A stretch of DNA of 64,000 nucleotides from Methanosarcina acetivorans C2A (GTDB taxonomy: Archaea; Halobacteriota; Methanosarcinia; Methanosarcinales; Methanosarcinaceae): NCBI RefSeq assembly GCF_000007345.1, contig NC_003552.1, positions 4,960,001 through 5,024,000 of the forward strand, written 5' to 3'. The translations under genes and the position numbers were made by a program. Below are positions 48,379-57,500 of this stretch, one piece after another (position 1 is the first letter of the stretch; every line of letters begins with the position of its first letter). The notes under the pieces were generated by a model, which saw only the letters and a program-made list of their open reading frames with translations, was not told where the DNA came from and did not search any database.

Positions 48379-50058
48379 TTATCCGCCCATTTCAAATTTC
48401 TTCTTGTAATAGAGGGTGAAATTTCTCCCCGGACGCAGAGTAAACTTATAAGAGGAATACTCTTCTGCTGAGATTTCCCTGTACATATCATAGGATGAGG
48501 GCACAATAATGGCCTCGTATTTACTGCTGGACGGGGGTTTTGAAGCATATCCTACTTTATTGTAGTCCCGCAGGTACCAGGGCAGGGGCCAGTAAAGCTT
48601 ATTCGGGTCAACCACGTAAAGCCTCAGGGTCTCAGGCCTTCGGTCGAATCCCTCTATCTTCTCCATAAGCTCCCGGATATCCAGAGAAGCCTGTGTATAA
48701 GTCATCAGCTCTGCAGGATCCATACTCCTGTAGTAATTTACCGAGATACACTGACCAAGAGAGATTAGCAGGGAAAGAGCCAGAATTCCTGCAGTTAAAT
48801 TGAAAACTTTTCTGGAGTGTTTTTTCCGAAAAGAGGTTGAACCTGTCAGAGGACTCCGATCTCCTTTCGGAAACGCCTGTTCTTCCGGAAGTTCCTGTTC
48901 CTGTGGAATTGATTCAGGCTTCCGGAGAAATGTTTCTCCCAGATAAGTTCCTGCCAGGATCCCGAAGGGCAGGACGATATGCACAACGAGCCAGGGGACT
49001 TTTTCCTGAAGATAGGAATAGAGCAGCAGGCTGCTAAAGGCCCAGTAGCAGAGAAAAAAGAAAAATGAAGCATTCTCCCTTTTACTTTTCAGGAAATAGG
49101 AAAAACCTGCCAGCCCGAAGATTACAACCGGAAGCTCATACCGCAGGAGAATTGGGATATAATAGTAAAAGGGGCCTCCTATCCTCTCCATCCTGTGCAT
49201 TGCCAGCCAGTGATGAAAAGCCCTTTCTACGATTGAAAAAAGGGAAATGTCGTTCCTGAAAAGGCTGGTATAAAAAAACATTATAATGAAAATGGCAACT
49301 GCTCCCGAGAGAAGAATTTCAGGGAGGAAGCGTAAAAGAGTCGAAACTTTGCGGAGGAGGGTCTTTTGCAAACCCAGGTTTTCTCTCTTCCAGTCGGAAT
49401 AAATCCAGTATAGTAAACCCATCCCGGCATAAGCTCCGAATATAAGTATGATTACATAGGCGTTTTCCTTTGCAGTCACGGCAAGGGCAAGGGACGACGC
49501 TGTCAGGAAAAGGTAAGGGAAGCGCTTGAAGCTGTGGATGTTGTCGAGATAACGGAAAGCGCCCGCAACAGCCGCCAGGGTGCAGAACACAATTATCATA
49601 TCGTTTCTGAAGAACCTTGAAAAGTACACCATACTTGGAGAAAATGCAAGCAGAAACATCGACCAGAGCACGCCGTTCTTTCCCAGTTCTTTTTTCAGCA
49701 AAAAGAGCAGTAGAATAGTTGCCACTCCGAAAAAAACAGGGATCAGGCGAGCTGTTGCATCGTTTATTCCAAGGAAGTGAAAGACGGCTGCAGTAGAATG
49801 GTAAAGAAAGGGGCCGTGATAGGCAGGATTATAACTATATTCACCCTGTTCGAGCAACTTGAGAGTGAAACTGCCATGTACGCTCTCATCATGGTGGAAA
49901 ACCCTCTCTCCAAGCTCAAAGAGCCTGAGGGCCAGGGCAAAGAAAACGATCAGAAGCCCAAGAAGCCTGTACTTTGTGTCGGAGAGCCCTGATGAATTTA
50001 CGGACAGCCTCGATGAGTTTACGGAGTTATTCGAGTCATTGTATGGATTTTGCTGCAT
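48379..50058 (-). CDS. Agl23-like membrane protein (TIGR03663), PMT-related
   Basis: 559 residues, about 11-12 transmembrane helices, with the N-terminal features reported as invariant for the family: the DE dipeptide at 57-58 (FHHDESVHG) and the HGP tripeptide at 81-83 (AYHGPFLYH), similar to dolichyl-phosphate-mannose mannosyltransferases. The C-terminal 90 residues are soluble (RPETLRLYVVDPNKLYWPLP). A Ser/Asn-rich short repeat (SVNSSRLSVNSSG) opens the protein. The family is linked to protein or lipid glycosylation and co-occurs with the YYY family, found at 36458. Confidence 0.85.
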   Translation of the reverse strand: MQQNPYNDSNNSVNSSRLSVNSSGLSDTKYRLLGLLIVFFALALRLFELGERVFHHDESVHGSFTLKLLEQGEYSYNPAYHGPFLYHSTAAVFHFLGINDATARLIPVFFGVATILLLFLLKKELGKNGVLWSMFLLAFSPSMVYFSRFFRNDMIIVFCTLAAVAGAFRYLDNIHSFKRFPYLFLTASSLALAVTAKENAYVIILIFGAYAGMGLLYWIYSDWKRENLGLQKTLLRKVSTLLRFLPEILLSGAVAIFIIMFFYTSLFRNDISLFSIVERAFHHWLAMHRMERIGGPFYYYIPILLRYELPVVIFGLAGFSYFLKSKRENASFFFFLCYWAFSSLLLYSYLQEKVPWLVVHIVLPFGILAGTYLGETFLRKPESIPQEQELPEEQAFPKGDRSPLTGSTSFRKKHSRKVFNLTAGILALSLLISLGQCISVNYYRSMDPAELMTYTQASLDIRELMEKIEGFDRRPETLRLYVVDPNKLYWPLPWYLRDYNKVGYASKPPSSSKYEAIIVPSSYDMYREISAEEYSSYKFTLRPGRNFTLYYKKKFEMGG

Positions 50059-50138
50059 TGTTTCCCAAACCTTAAGGTGATGGCTGCTTCTTATAAGGCA
50101 TAGGTATATTTAAGGAGTAGGATGAAATAGTCTTCCTC

Positions 50139-50432
50139 ATGGCTGAAGTAAAAGTGAAGTTATTTGCAAATCTACGTGAGGCCGCAGGCACCCCGGAACT
50201 CCCGCTTTCCGGAGAAAAGGTTATTGATGTCCTTTTATCCCTCACCGACAAATATCCCGCTTTAAAATATGTTATTTTTGAAAAAGGCGATGAAAAAAGC
50301 GAGATTCTGATACTTTGCGGTTCAATAAATATTCTGATTAACGGAAACAATATCCGGCACCTGGAAGGGCTTGAGACTCTCCTTAAGGACTCGGATGAAA
50401 TCGGGATTCTGCCCCCTGTTTCCGGGGGATGA
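50139..50432 (+). CDS. MoaD/ThiS-like ubiquitin-fold protein
   Basis: 97 residues with a beta-grasp fold (KVKLFANLREAAGTPELPLS, GEKVIDVLLSLTDKYP) and the C-terminal Gly-Gly (PPVSGG) that is adenylated or thiocarboxylated by E1-like enzymes. It may serve as MoaD in molybdopterin synthesis or as a small archaeal modifier. The gene 21 bp downstream is moeA, which favours the molybdenum/tungsten cofactor role. Confidence 0.88.
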   Translation: MAEVKVKLFANLREAAGTPELPLSGEKVIDVLLSLTDKYPALKYVIFEKGDEKSEILILCGSINILINGNNIRHLEGLETLLKDSDEIGILPPVSGG

Positions 50433-50453
50433 TTTTTTCCAGGGGGCAGGAGT

Positions 50454-51647
50454 ATGGGAAGGATATTTAAAGAACGTACTTCCGTTGATGAAGCTCTGCA
50501 GCTTTTCCTTGAAAACATCTCCCCGCTAAGGCATGCAGAAGAAGTGCCCCTTGAAGCCTGTACAGGCAGGGTACTTGCAGAAACCGTAGTTTCCGGAAGA
50601 GATATACCTCATTACAGGCGGGCTGCGATGGACGGATACGCTGTCAGGGCAGCTGATACGCCGGGTGCATCTCCCGCAAATCCCGTGCTTTTACAGCTGT
50701 CGGACAGCATTGAGGAAGGGACCTCCATGTGGGTCCATACCGGAGCCGCCCTCCCGGAAGGTGCCGATGCGGTCGTAATGGTTGAAGACACCGTGACTGT
50801 CGGGGACATGGTTGAAATCAGGGCTCAGGTCTATCCGGGGAGGAACGTGGGGCAGATTGGAGAGGATATAAGAAAAGAAGAGCTGGTTTTTAAGGAGGGG
50901 CATCTCCTCCGCCCCTGTGACGCTGCCGTACTCGCCTCCCTCGGACTCGACAGGGTGAAGGTTTTCCGAAAACCTCTGGTCGCAGTCATCCCCACAGGAG
51001 ACGAACTGATAAGCCGCAAAAGAGCCGGAGAGATCCCCCCTCCCGGAATGGTGCTTGAGACCAACGGGCTGATGGCCGCCCTTTATGCGGAAAAGTGGGG
51101 GGGGATTTCACGATGCACGGAGATTGTGCCTGACCGCCCGGAGAGTTTAAAAGAAGCAATGGAATCTAACCTGGACGCCGATATTATCCTCCTTTCAGGT
51201 GGGACTTCAGTCGGGAAAAGAGACCATGCCCCGGAGGTTGTAACGTCTATGGGAGAACTGCTTGTGCACGGGGTCGCGCTCAGTCCCGGAAAGCCTGTAG
51301 CTCTTGGGGTCATAGGAAAAGTTCCCGTAGTTTGCCTTCCGGGATATCCGGTTGCCGGGCTTGTTGCCCTGTATTTCTTTGTCCGCCCCGGGATTCGGAA
51401 ACTGGGTTCGATCCCTGAAGTACCGGGAATTGTCCTTAGAAAGCGCCTGGCTGCAAAAATAAGTTCAAAAATCGGATACGTTAATTTCATCCGCGTTGTC
51501 TTTGAAGGAGACAGGGCACGCCCAATTATGGGAGCAGGAGCAGGAGTCCTGAGTTCGGTTGCAAAGGCTGACGGCTATGTTCTCGTGCCTGAGAACCTGG
51601 AAGGCTATGAAGAAGGACAGGAAGTGGACGTCTTTCTGATCGAGTAA
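50454..51647 (+). CDS. moeA: molybdopterin molybdenumtransferase MoeA
   Basis: 397 residues. Domains in order: N-terminal MoeA domains with DIPHYRRAAMDGYAVRA, the GAALPEGADAVVMVEDT loop, the MoCF-binding domain (VAVIPTGDEL, LSGGTSVGKRDHAPEV), KPVALGVIGKVPVVCLPGYP, and domain IV. It inserts molybdate or tungstate into adenylated molybdopterin, needed for formylmethanofuran dehydrogenase in methanogens. Forms an operon with the MoaD-like gene. Confidence 0.93.
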   Translation: MGRIFKERTSVDEALQLFLENISPLRHAEEVPLEACTGRVLAETVVSGRDIPHYRRAAMDGYAVRAADTPGASPANPVLLQLSDSIEEGTSMWVHTGAALPEGADAVVMVEDTVTVGDMVEIRAQVYPGRNVGQIGEDIRKEELVFKEGHLLRPCDAAVLASLGLDRVKVFRKPLVAVIPTGDELISRKRAGEIPPPGMVLETNGLMAALYAEKWGGISRCTEIVPDRPESLKEAMESNLDADIILLSGGTSVGKRDHAPEVVTSMGELLVHGVALSPGKPVALGVIGKVPVVCLPGYPVAGLVALYFFVRPGIRKLGSIPEVPGIVLRKRLAAKISSKIGYVNFIRVVFEGDRARPIMGAGAGVLSSVAKADGYVLVPENLEGYEEGQEVDVFLIE

Positions 51648-51724
51648 ACTTGGAATCAAGAAGCTGGTATGTAAACAGATACGGGTGGCTTCTTTTACTA
51701 CTTCGCTATATGAAATGAATAAAA

Positions 51725-51775
51725 TTTTATACTAACAGGAGGTAATGGGAAGGACGTAACCGTCCTTTACTCCAA
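51725..51775 (+). promoter_or_regulatory. promoter and hairpin leader of the crcB pair
   Basis: TTTTATACTA (about 51725-51734) is TATA-like. It is followed by AAGGACG-TAAC-CGTCCTT (51750-51767), a 7-bp hairpin extended by GGAG/CTCC (51738-51741 with 51770-51773). A structured leader before fluoride channel genes recalls the fluoride riboswitch, but the conserved GATGG and CTGATGAC blocks of that riboswitch are not present. Regulatory role unproven. Confidence 0.35.
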
Positions 51776-51800
51776 TTTTCAGTAATATAAAGTGAAAAAA

Positions 51801-52181
51801 ATGCCCTCCCAAGATAAAGAGATAGATAAGATTTTTTTAATAGGAGCCGGCGGCTTTCTAGGAGCAGTTTGCCGATTTTTGCTCTGTGAGCTTGTGGAAG
51901 GGCAACTTGGAATCCTGTCCGTAAACGTAATTGGGAGCTTCATGCTGGGCATGATAATGTACGATACCGAATACCTTGGCTTCATAGGCCCTAAAGGAAA
52001 AATTGCGTTCGGGACAGGCTTTATGGGAGCGTTTACGACCTTTTCCACTTTTGCAGTCCAGTCGTTCAGCCTGCCTTTCATCCCGGCTCTCGGGAATATC
52101 AGTGCAAATATCTTTCTTACCCTTACAGGCGTGTTCTTCGGCAGGAGTGTCATAAAAGCCCTCTCAAGCAGGGAGATCTGA
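51801..52181 (+). CDS. crcB: fluoride channel subunit CrcB, first of pair
   Basis: 126 residues, four transmembrane helices. Signature GGFLGAVCRFLL (GxxGAxxR), VNVIGSFMLG and [11 protein letters not shown], the phenylalanine/threonine ladder of Fluc fluoride channels. GTG 51792 is possible, but ATG 51801 is preferred. It is followed after 3 bases by a second crcB, so the channel is likely a heterodimer of antiparallel subunits. Confidence 0.9.
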   Translation: MPSQDKEIDKIFLIGAGGFLGAVCRFLLCELVEGQLGILSVNVIGSFMLGMIMYDTEYLGFIGPKGKIAFGTGFMGAFTTFSTFAVQSFSLPFIPALGNISANIFLTLTGVFFGRSVIKALSSREI

Positions 52182-52184
52182 GAT

Positions 52185-52553
52185 ATGTTCCCTACTTCAG
52201 GCATAGGAGAACTTTTTTTGATAGGCACGGGTGGTTTCATAGGGGCATCCCTCCGTTATACGATTTCAAGCCGCGTGCCAAAAATCCAGAATATTCCGGC
52301 AGGAACCCTTACGGTAAACCTTCTGGGCAGCATAGTGCTCGCACTCTTAACTTTTTCTTCGGAACCGGAATCCGTGGTCTATCTGGTAAACATAGGAATG
52401 CTTGGCTCCTTTACAACTTTCTCTACCTTTGCCTATGAAACTTTCAGGCTGCTTGAGGACGGGCAAAACATTTCATTTTTCCTCAATATCTTTCTGAATG
52501 TCATGCTCTGCCTCCTGGGAGTAAGCATCGCATATCTTGCCCTCATGCTTTGA
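52185..52553 (+). CDS. crcB: fluoride channel subunit CrcB, second of pair
   Basis: 122 residues, four helices, [21 protein letters not shown] and [12 protein letters not shown]. Same fold as the preceding gene but only moderately similar, as usual for paired Fluc subunits. Together they export fluoride passively from the cytoplasm. Cotranscribed with the first. Confidence 0.9.
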   Translation: MFPTSGIGELFLIGTGGFIGASLRYTISSRVPKIQNIPAGTLTVNLLGSIVLALLTFSSEPESVVYLVNIGMLGSFTTFSTFAYETFRLLEDGQNISFFLNIFLNVMLCLLGVSIAYLALML

Positions 52554-53009
52554 TTTTGAATAAATCCCCCAAGCAGGTACCCAGACCAGGTTAAAAAACT
52601 GTTTAGTAGTACTAAGGCATCCTGTCGGTTCTGAATTTATTTGTATTGAAGCGTCGGTCATAATAGTTTCAGATTAATTTGTAGGTCCATTCCGAAACCC
52701 ATGGGAGAATCACTTATTTCTCCTGCGCCGCACGGTGAGGGAACAGGCCCGACAGCCAGAGAGATACTTCCTTAACTCCGGGGACCGCTTCTCAATTCAT
52801 GAAAAAAACACAAAAGCCTCCACCAGCCGGCCCGGTAGTTCGTCAAAAAGAAGTACGGATTCATGTGGTGCATCTCTATCAAAAAACGAAGCTCCGGATA
52901 AAGATAGAGAAACCTATAGAGAAATTAATTTTTTGAGAATTAGTGTAAAAAAGACCGTCAGTAACTTAAAAAATAGAACTAAAAATGGTAAAATGGGAAA
53001 GCCCTGAGG
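52554..53009. other. 456-bp gap between crcB and DUF5350 genes
   Basis: No supported gene. The 90-codon frame at 52735-53007 is Ser/Lys/Arg-rich, without family resemblance. No repeat was noted. Confidence 0.4.
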
Positions 53010-53761
<752 letters not shown>

Positions 53762-54478
53762 GTGATTTCCGTAAAAAATAATCCAATTGAAACCAGACTT
53801 ACCGAAGTGCGAGAAGAACTGCGGGACTTAAAGAACTTTCCGGACTCAAAATTTGTCGGCATAATCAAAGAACTGGGATTCAGGTGTGAACTCTGTGCCC
53901 GCTGCTGCACTAAAGAGTTTAACGACCACGTATTTCTTCTCGATTCGGATCTGGAAATAATAAAACAAATCGACCCGTATGCCGTCACTCCTGCCCCGTA
54001 TTACGAGTTTTGCGACCAGAACGGAAGGTTCTATGTCTCCGGCTATGCCCTGAAAACAAAACCTGACGGTTCCTGCATTTTCCTGGAAAATAAGAGATGC
54101 AGGATTTACGAAAGCCGCCCCTCAATCTGCAGGGTGTATCCCCACATGCTGCACAGGGAAGCCGACGAAACTGGAAAAGTAGACTGGCGGCAGATAAGCG
54201 GCTTAAACGAACACGGGAGCTATCATTCGGAACTCGATGACTCTACGTGTGAAGCAATTGCACAGGAGACAAAGGCTTATGAAGAAACCTATCTGGTGCA
54301 GATGATCGGGTTTCTCGAAGCTTTGGAGGCTCACTTCCGGAAGAACAACTTAAAACATGTCCAGAGGACCTATGACCGTAAAATGAGGGAATTCCTTAAA
54401 GGGGAATGCAAGATTGAAGTATTTGTATACACTGAGAAAGGGTTTGAGAAACATAATCTTCAGCCCGGAACTGATTAA
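53762..54478 (+). CDS. YkgJ-type cysteine cluster protein
   Basis: 238 residues. Eight-cysteine pattern of the YkgJ/CxxCxxCC family: FRCELCARCC near residue 45, CIFLENKRCRIYESRPSICRVYP near 110-125; these bind a zinc or iron-sulfur centre. The family is often a maturation or oxidoreductase accessory protein; function unproven. The start is uncertain: GTG 53762 overlaps AGGTGAT (53760-53766), the best ribosome binding site, and no ATG, GTG or TTG lies shortly after it. Confidence 0.8.
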   Translation: MISVKNNPIETRLTEVREELRDLKNFPDSKFVGIIKELGFRCELCARCCTKEFNDHVFLLDSDLEIIKQIDPYAVTPAPYYEFCDQNGRFYVSGYALKTKPDGSCIFLENKRCRIYESRPSICRVYPHMLHREADETGKVDWRQISGLNEHGSYHSELDDSTCEAIAQETKAYEETYLVQMIGFLEALEAHFRKNNLKHVQRTYDRKMREFLKGECKIEVFVYTEKGFEKHNLQPGTD

Positions 54479-54590
54479 TTAACGAACTCATCCCAAAACT
54501 TTGCTCCTTGAATCCCATTATTAATAGAACTAAAAAATAACTTCATTTTTCCTGTAGAAGGATTTCAAGGCCCAAACTGGAGAGAACAGC

Positions 54591-55101
54591 ATGTCTTTTA
54601 AAAGTTTCCTGCTGAAGAGATTGATTGATTTGGATGGCATCCCCTATCACCTGAGATGGAAAAAATCCGTCAGTGGCATTGGAACGATATATGCGAACAC
54701 TCTTGAAGTGATGCAGGAAAATGTGGAAACGATAGTGTAAACAACTTAAATGAAGTTATGTACAATATTGGGCTTGGACAGTCAACCGAAATTCTTGAGA
54801 TGCTGGATTTAAAAAAAGATCTGGAAGGGTGTGCCTATGTGTTGCTGGCAGTTCACCGGATTTTCGGAATCAAAAGTAAAATAGTACAGAAAGATAAGAA
54901 CAAAGTAATAATTCATGCTCGGAAGTGTCGTTGGGGGGACATATAACAAAATGGAATGACAGGACCTGCTTATCTATAGATAACTATGAGGCAGGGTTGA
55001 TTGAAGGAATACTTCCGCATTCGGAACACGCATATACTAAAAGAAGAAGTTGCGGCGATAATGTTTGTGAACTTATTATCAATTTCAATGAGAATAATTG
55101 A
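54591..55101 (+). pseudogene. frameshifted gene of about 170 codons
   Basis: Three consecutive frames read as one protein: 54591-54740 (MSFKSFLLKRLIDLDG...), then from about 54710 the +2-shifted frame through 54946 (QSTEILEMLDLKKDLEGCAY, HARKCRWG), then after the six-G run near 54932 the third frame to TGA at 55101 (CLSIDNYEAGLIEGILPHSE, SCGDNVCEL). The ending with GDNVCE recalls ligand-binding families such as V4R or ATC hydrolase, without certainty. At least two frameshifts are needed, so the gene is dead. Confidence 0.65.
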
Positions 55102-55184
55102 TTTTTCCAACCGCCGTTGTCGGGACTGAAAACGACATGACGTGGATTTCACAAGCGAAGTCAAAAAGAAGTTAAGAAATAATC

Positions 55185-55868
55185 TTATTTTTTCCCTTTG
55201 ATCTTCCACTTAAGAAGTATTCCATCCTCAATTTTTTCAGCCGAAAGCAGTTCAAGTCCGAGGAGTTCGGCTTCCGTGAACCCTTCTCCGTCCGTGAAAG
55301 TCGGGGCTGTTTTTCCTCCGATAATGAGGTTTCCAACAAAAGTATAGACCTCATCAACAAGGCCTGCGGAGAGCATTCCCCAGTTCAGAGTAGCACCTCC
55401 TTCGACCATTAAAGTGTTTATACCCATTTCCTTTAATAGTACCGCAAGTTCTGGAAGGTTAACTTTAAAGTCTCCGGTTTTAATGACTCGAGCTTTTTCT
55501 TCCAGGCTTTTGATTTTCTCTGCGGGAGCTGAATTTGAAACGGCAATTATCCTGAGCCCCTCACCTTTTTTGAAGATATCGGCATCAAGAGGAGTTCTTG
55601 CGGCACTATCAATAATAATCCTTACCGGATTTTCACTTTTTCCGGCGGCTTTTCGGGCGGCTTTCCTTTCAGGAGATTTTACCGTCAGGCTGGGGTCATC
55701 GGCAAGTACGGTGCCTATCCCAACCATGATTGCATCTGCCTGAGCCCGCAGTTCATCCATCCTCTCAAAATCGAGTTTTCCTGAGATCTTTACCTGTTTT
55801 CTCTCTTTTGTTGAGAGTTTGCCGTCGGCTGACATAGCGGAGTTTATAAAAATAAAGGGCCTGTCCAT
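55185..55868 (-). CDS. 2,5-diamino-6-ribosylamino-pyrimidinone phosphate reductase (archaeal riboflavin/F420 pathway)
   Basis: 227 residues, RibD C-terminal/DHFR-like fold. ATG 55868 is chosen for GGAG 7 bases upstream and for the conserved start RPFIFINSAMSADGKLS. Further motifs: DAIMVGIGTVLADDPSLTV, VRIIIDSAARTP and LMVEGGATLNWGML. In archaea this stand-alone reductase (ArfC, MjaRED) uses NAD(P)H in riboflavin synthesis, which also feeds F420 formation. Single gene. Confidence 0.92.
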   Translation of the reverse strand: MDRPFIFINSAMSADGKLSTKERKQVKISGKLDFERMDELRAQADAIMVGIGTVLADDPSLTVKSPERKAARKAAGKSENPVRIIIDSAARTPLDADIFKKGEGLRIIAVSNSAPAEKIKSLEEKARVIKTGDFKVNLPELAVLLKEMGINTLMVEGGATLNWGMLSAGLVDEVYTFVGNLIIGGKTAPTFTDGEGFTEAELLGLELLSAEKIEDGILLKWKIKGKK

Positions 55869-56079
55869 GTTATGGCTCCGGAAAAAAGTATTAAATAAAA
55901 AGATACTTTGTATAAAAATCACCGTTACACATTAGAATTCTGAAATAAACCAGGTTTAAAGTGAGAGTTTTTCCGGTTTTTTGATCTGTTTTTATTTTTA
56001 GACTGAAATAAGTTTGAGCTGGGGTTTAAACTATTTTTAACCCGGCTCAAAACTGTATTCAACCCGCATTTAGCCTGGC

Positions 56080-56934
56080 TTATTCCGATTCTACCAGAGG
56101 CTTAAGAAGGTCGTGGTCTCTTAAGAGGCCCTGAAGCTTGCGGTTTGAATTAATAATCGGTATCTGGTCAATCCTATTACGTTTCATTTTTCTTGCGCAG
56201 TCGCTGACAGATGCAATGTAGGTAGCTGTGATCGGTTCCCGGATCATGACATCGTTTCCGATCAGGTTAGGGACCTTAATCCTTGACACGCTATAGTAGA
56301 TGCTCATGGTATCCCTCATGGACTCCCATGTCCAGGCATCGTCATCCTGCCCTGCGGACATATCCGACATTTCCACGCTGTCTTCAATAACGCTCGCGGC
56401 GATTACGTCTCGGTCCGAGATGATCCCTATGAGTTCAAGAGCTGCATCAAGTACGGGCACAGCCTTGACCCCGGCAAGTTCCATGATCCTGGCTACAACA
56501 GGCAAGGGGGTCTCGTTGTAGATTGCAACTACTTCCTTTTCCACATAGTCCTTGATAGGAATATCGATATTCATATCCGCAATTGTGCCCACTACATCTG
56601 CAACCGTGACAAGCCCCACAAGTTTTCCGTCATCGACAACCGGAAGCCTTCTGATACCGTGCTGCAGAAGCAGGCGTGCAGCAGTCTGCAGGTCCGATCC
56701 AGGGGATATGGTTATCGGGTCTCGTGTCATAAGGAGGGCCAGCTGTTCCTCTTCAGGGTTTTGTAACAGGTTTGTCCGGGTTACTATTCCTACTACTTTG
56801 GAATCCTTGAGTACCGGGACTCCCGAGATATGTTTGTTCTTAAGAATTTTAAGAACCTCGTCCCTGGAACCTGGCAGGGTCGCACATGCAACGTCCCTTA
56901 CCATGATATCTTCTATGAAGATGTTTTTTGGCAT
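56080..56934 (-). CDS. four-CBS-domain protein
   Basis: 284 residues made of four CBS motifs: IEDIMVRDVACATLPGSRDE, LALLMTRDPITISPGSDLQ, IKDYVEKEVVAIYNETPLP and IGNDVMIREPITATYIASVS. This gives two Bateman modules, likely for adenine nucleotides or S-adenosylmethionine as in methanogen CBS proteins. It is third in a minus-strand series with the amidohydrolase and UspA genes (85 bp gap). Confidence 0.87.
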   Translation of the reverse strand: MPKNIFIEDIMVRDVACATLPGSRDEVLKILKNKHISGVPVLKDSKVVGIVTRTNLLQNPEEEQLALLMTRDPITISPGSDLQTAARLLLQHGIRRLPVVDDGKLVGLVTVADVVGTIADMNIDIPIKDYVEKEVVAIYNETPLPVVARIMELAGVKAVPVLDAALELIGIISDRDVIAASVIEDSVEMSDMSAGQDDDAWTWESMRDTMSIYYSVSRIKVPNLIGNDVMIREPITATYIASVSDCARKMKRNRIDQIPIINSNRKLQGLLRDHDLLKPLVESE

Positions 56935-57019
56935 ATTGATCTACACCTGTATTGTCCTCTGAATCCTGGATTTTTTGATCAATCGTTTCTCTTCAAAAGG
57001 CTTCCAGTCAATAGCAATA

Positions 57020-57481
57020 TCAGCCTGTTTCTCCACTCCGGACGACCATTACCGGAACATCTGAACTTCTGACTACCTTTTCTGCAACACTTCCCATGAG
57101 GAATCTGTCAAGTCCGGTTTTTCCAAGCGTTCCCATGACTATCAGGTCAACATTGTTTTTCTCTGCGAACTCGAGAATCGCAGAACTCGGATTCCCTTCC
57201 CAGACAATTTCTCTTATGTCTTCTACCCCTGCAGCCTTTCCTTGCTGCTTGACGGCAGAGACTGCGCTCTGGCCCTCTTTTCTCAGGATTTCGAACATTG
57301 CTTCCCAGCCGCCGTCCGAGCTCATGGGTATCGACGAAAAAGAAGATGTGTCCACTACATAAAGTGCGTGGACTGTGGCGCCGCTGAGTTTTGCAATCTC
57401 AATTCCGTAAGAAATTGCTCTCTGGGTATTCTCAGATCCGTCTGTTGCAATTACTATGTTCCGGTAAAATTCGCTCGTCAT
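57020..57481 (-). CDS. universal stress protein UspA
   Basis: 153 residues. N-terminal VIATDGSENTQRAISYGIEI, and the ATP-binding pattern G-x2-G-x9-G-S (MGTLGKTGLDRFLMGSVAEK), then VPVMVVR. ATP-binding subgroup. It lies 19 bp after the amidohydrolase gene and before the CBS gene; all probably one operon. Confidence 0.9.
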   Translation of the reverse strand: MTSEFYRNIVIATDGSENTQRAISYGIEIAKLSGATVHALYVVDTSSFSSIPMSSDGGWEAMFEILRKEGQSAVSAVKQQGKAAGVEDIREIVWEGNPSSAILEFAEKNNVDLIVMGTLGKTGLDRFLMGSVAEKVVRSSDVPVMVVRSGETG

Positions 57482-57500
57482 ATCTCGTTCTCCATTTGCT

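Noticed and set aside
51735-51775. Fluoride riboswitch before crcB
   Set aside because: The conserved GATGG and CTGATGAC elements are missing; only a simple hairpin is present.
52735-53007. 90-codon Ser/Lys-rich ORF
   Set aside because: No recognised domain and no ribosome binding site; low-complexity chance frame.
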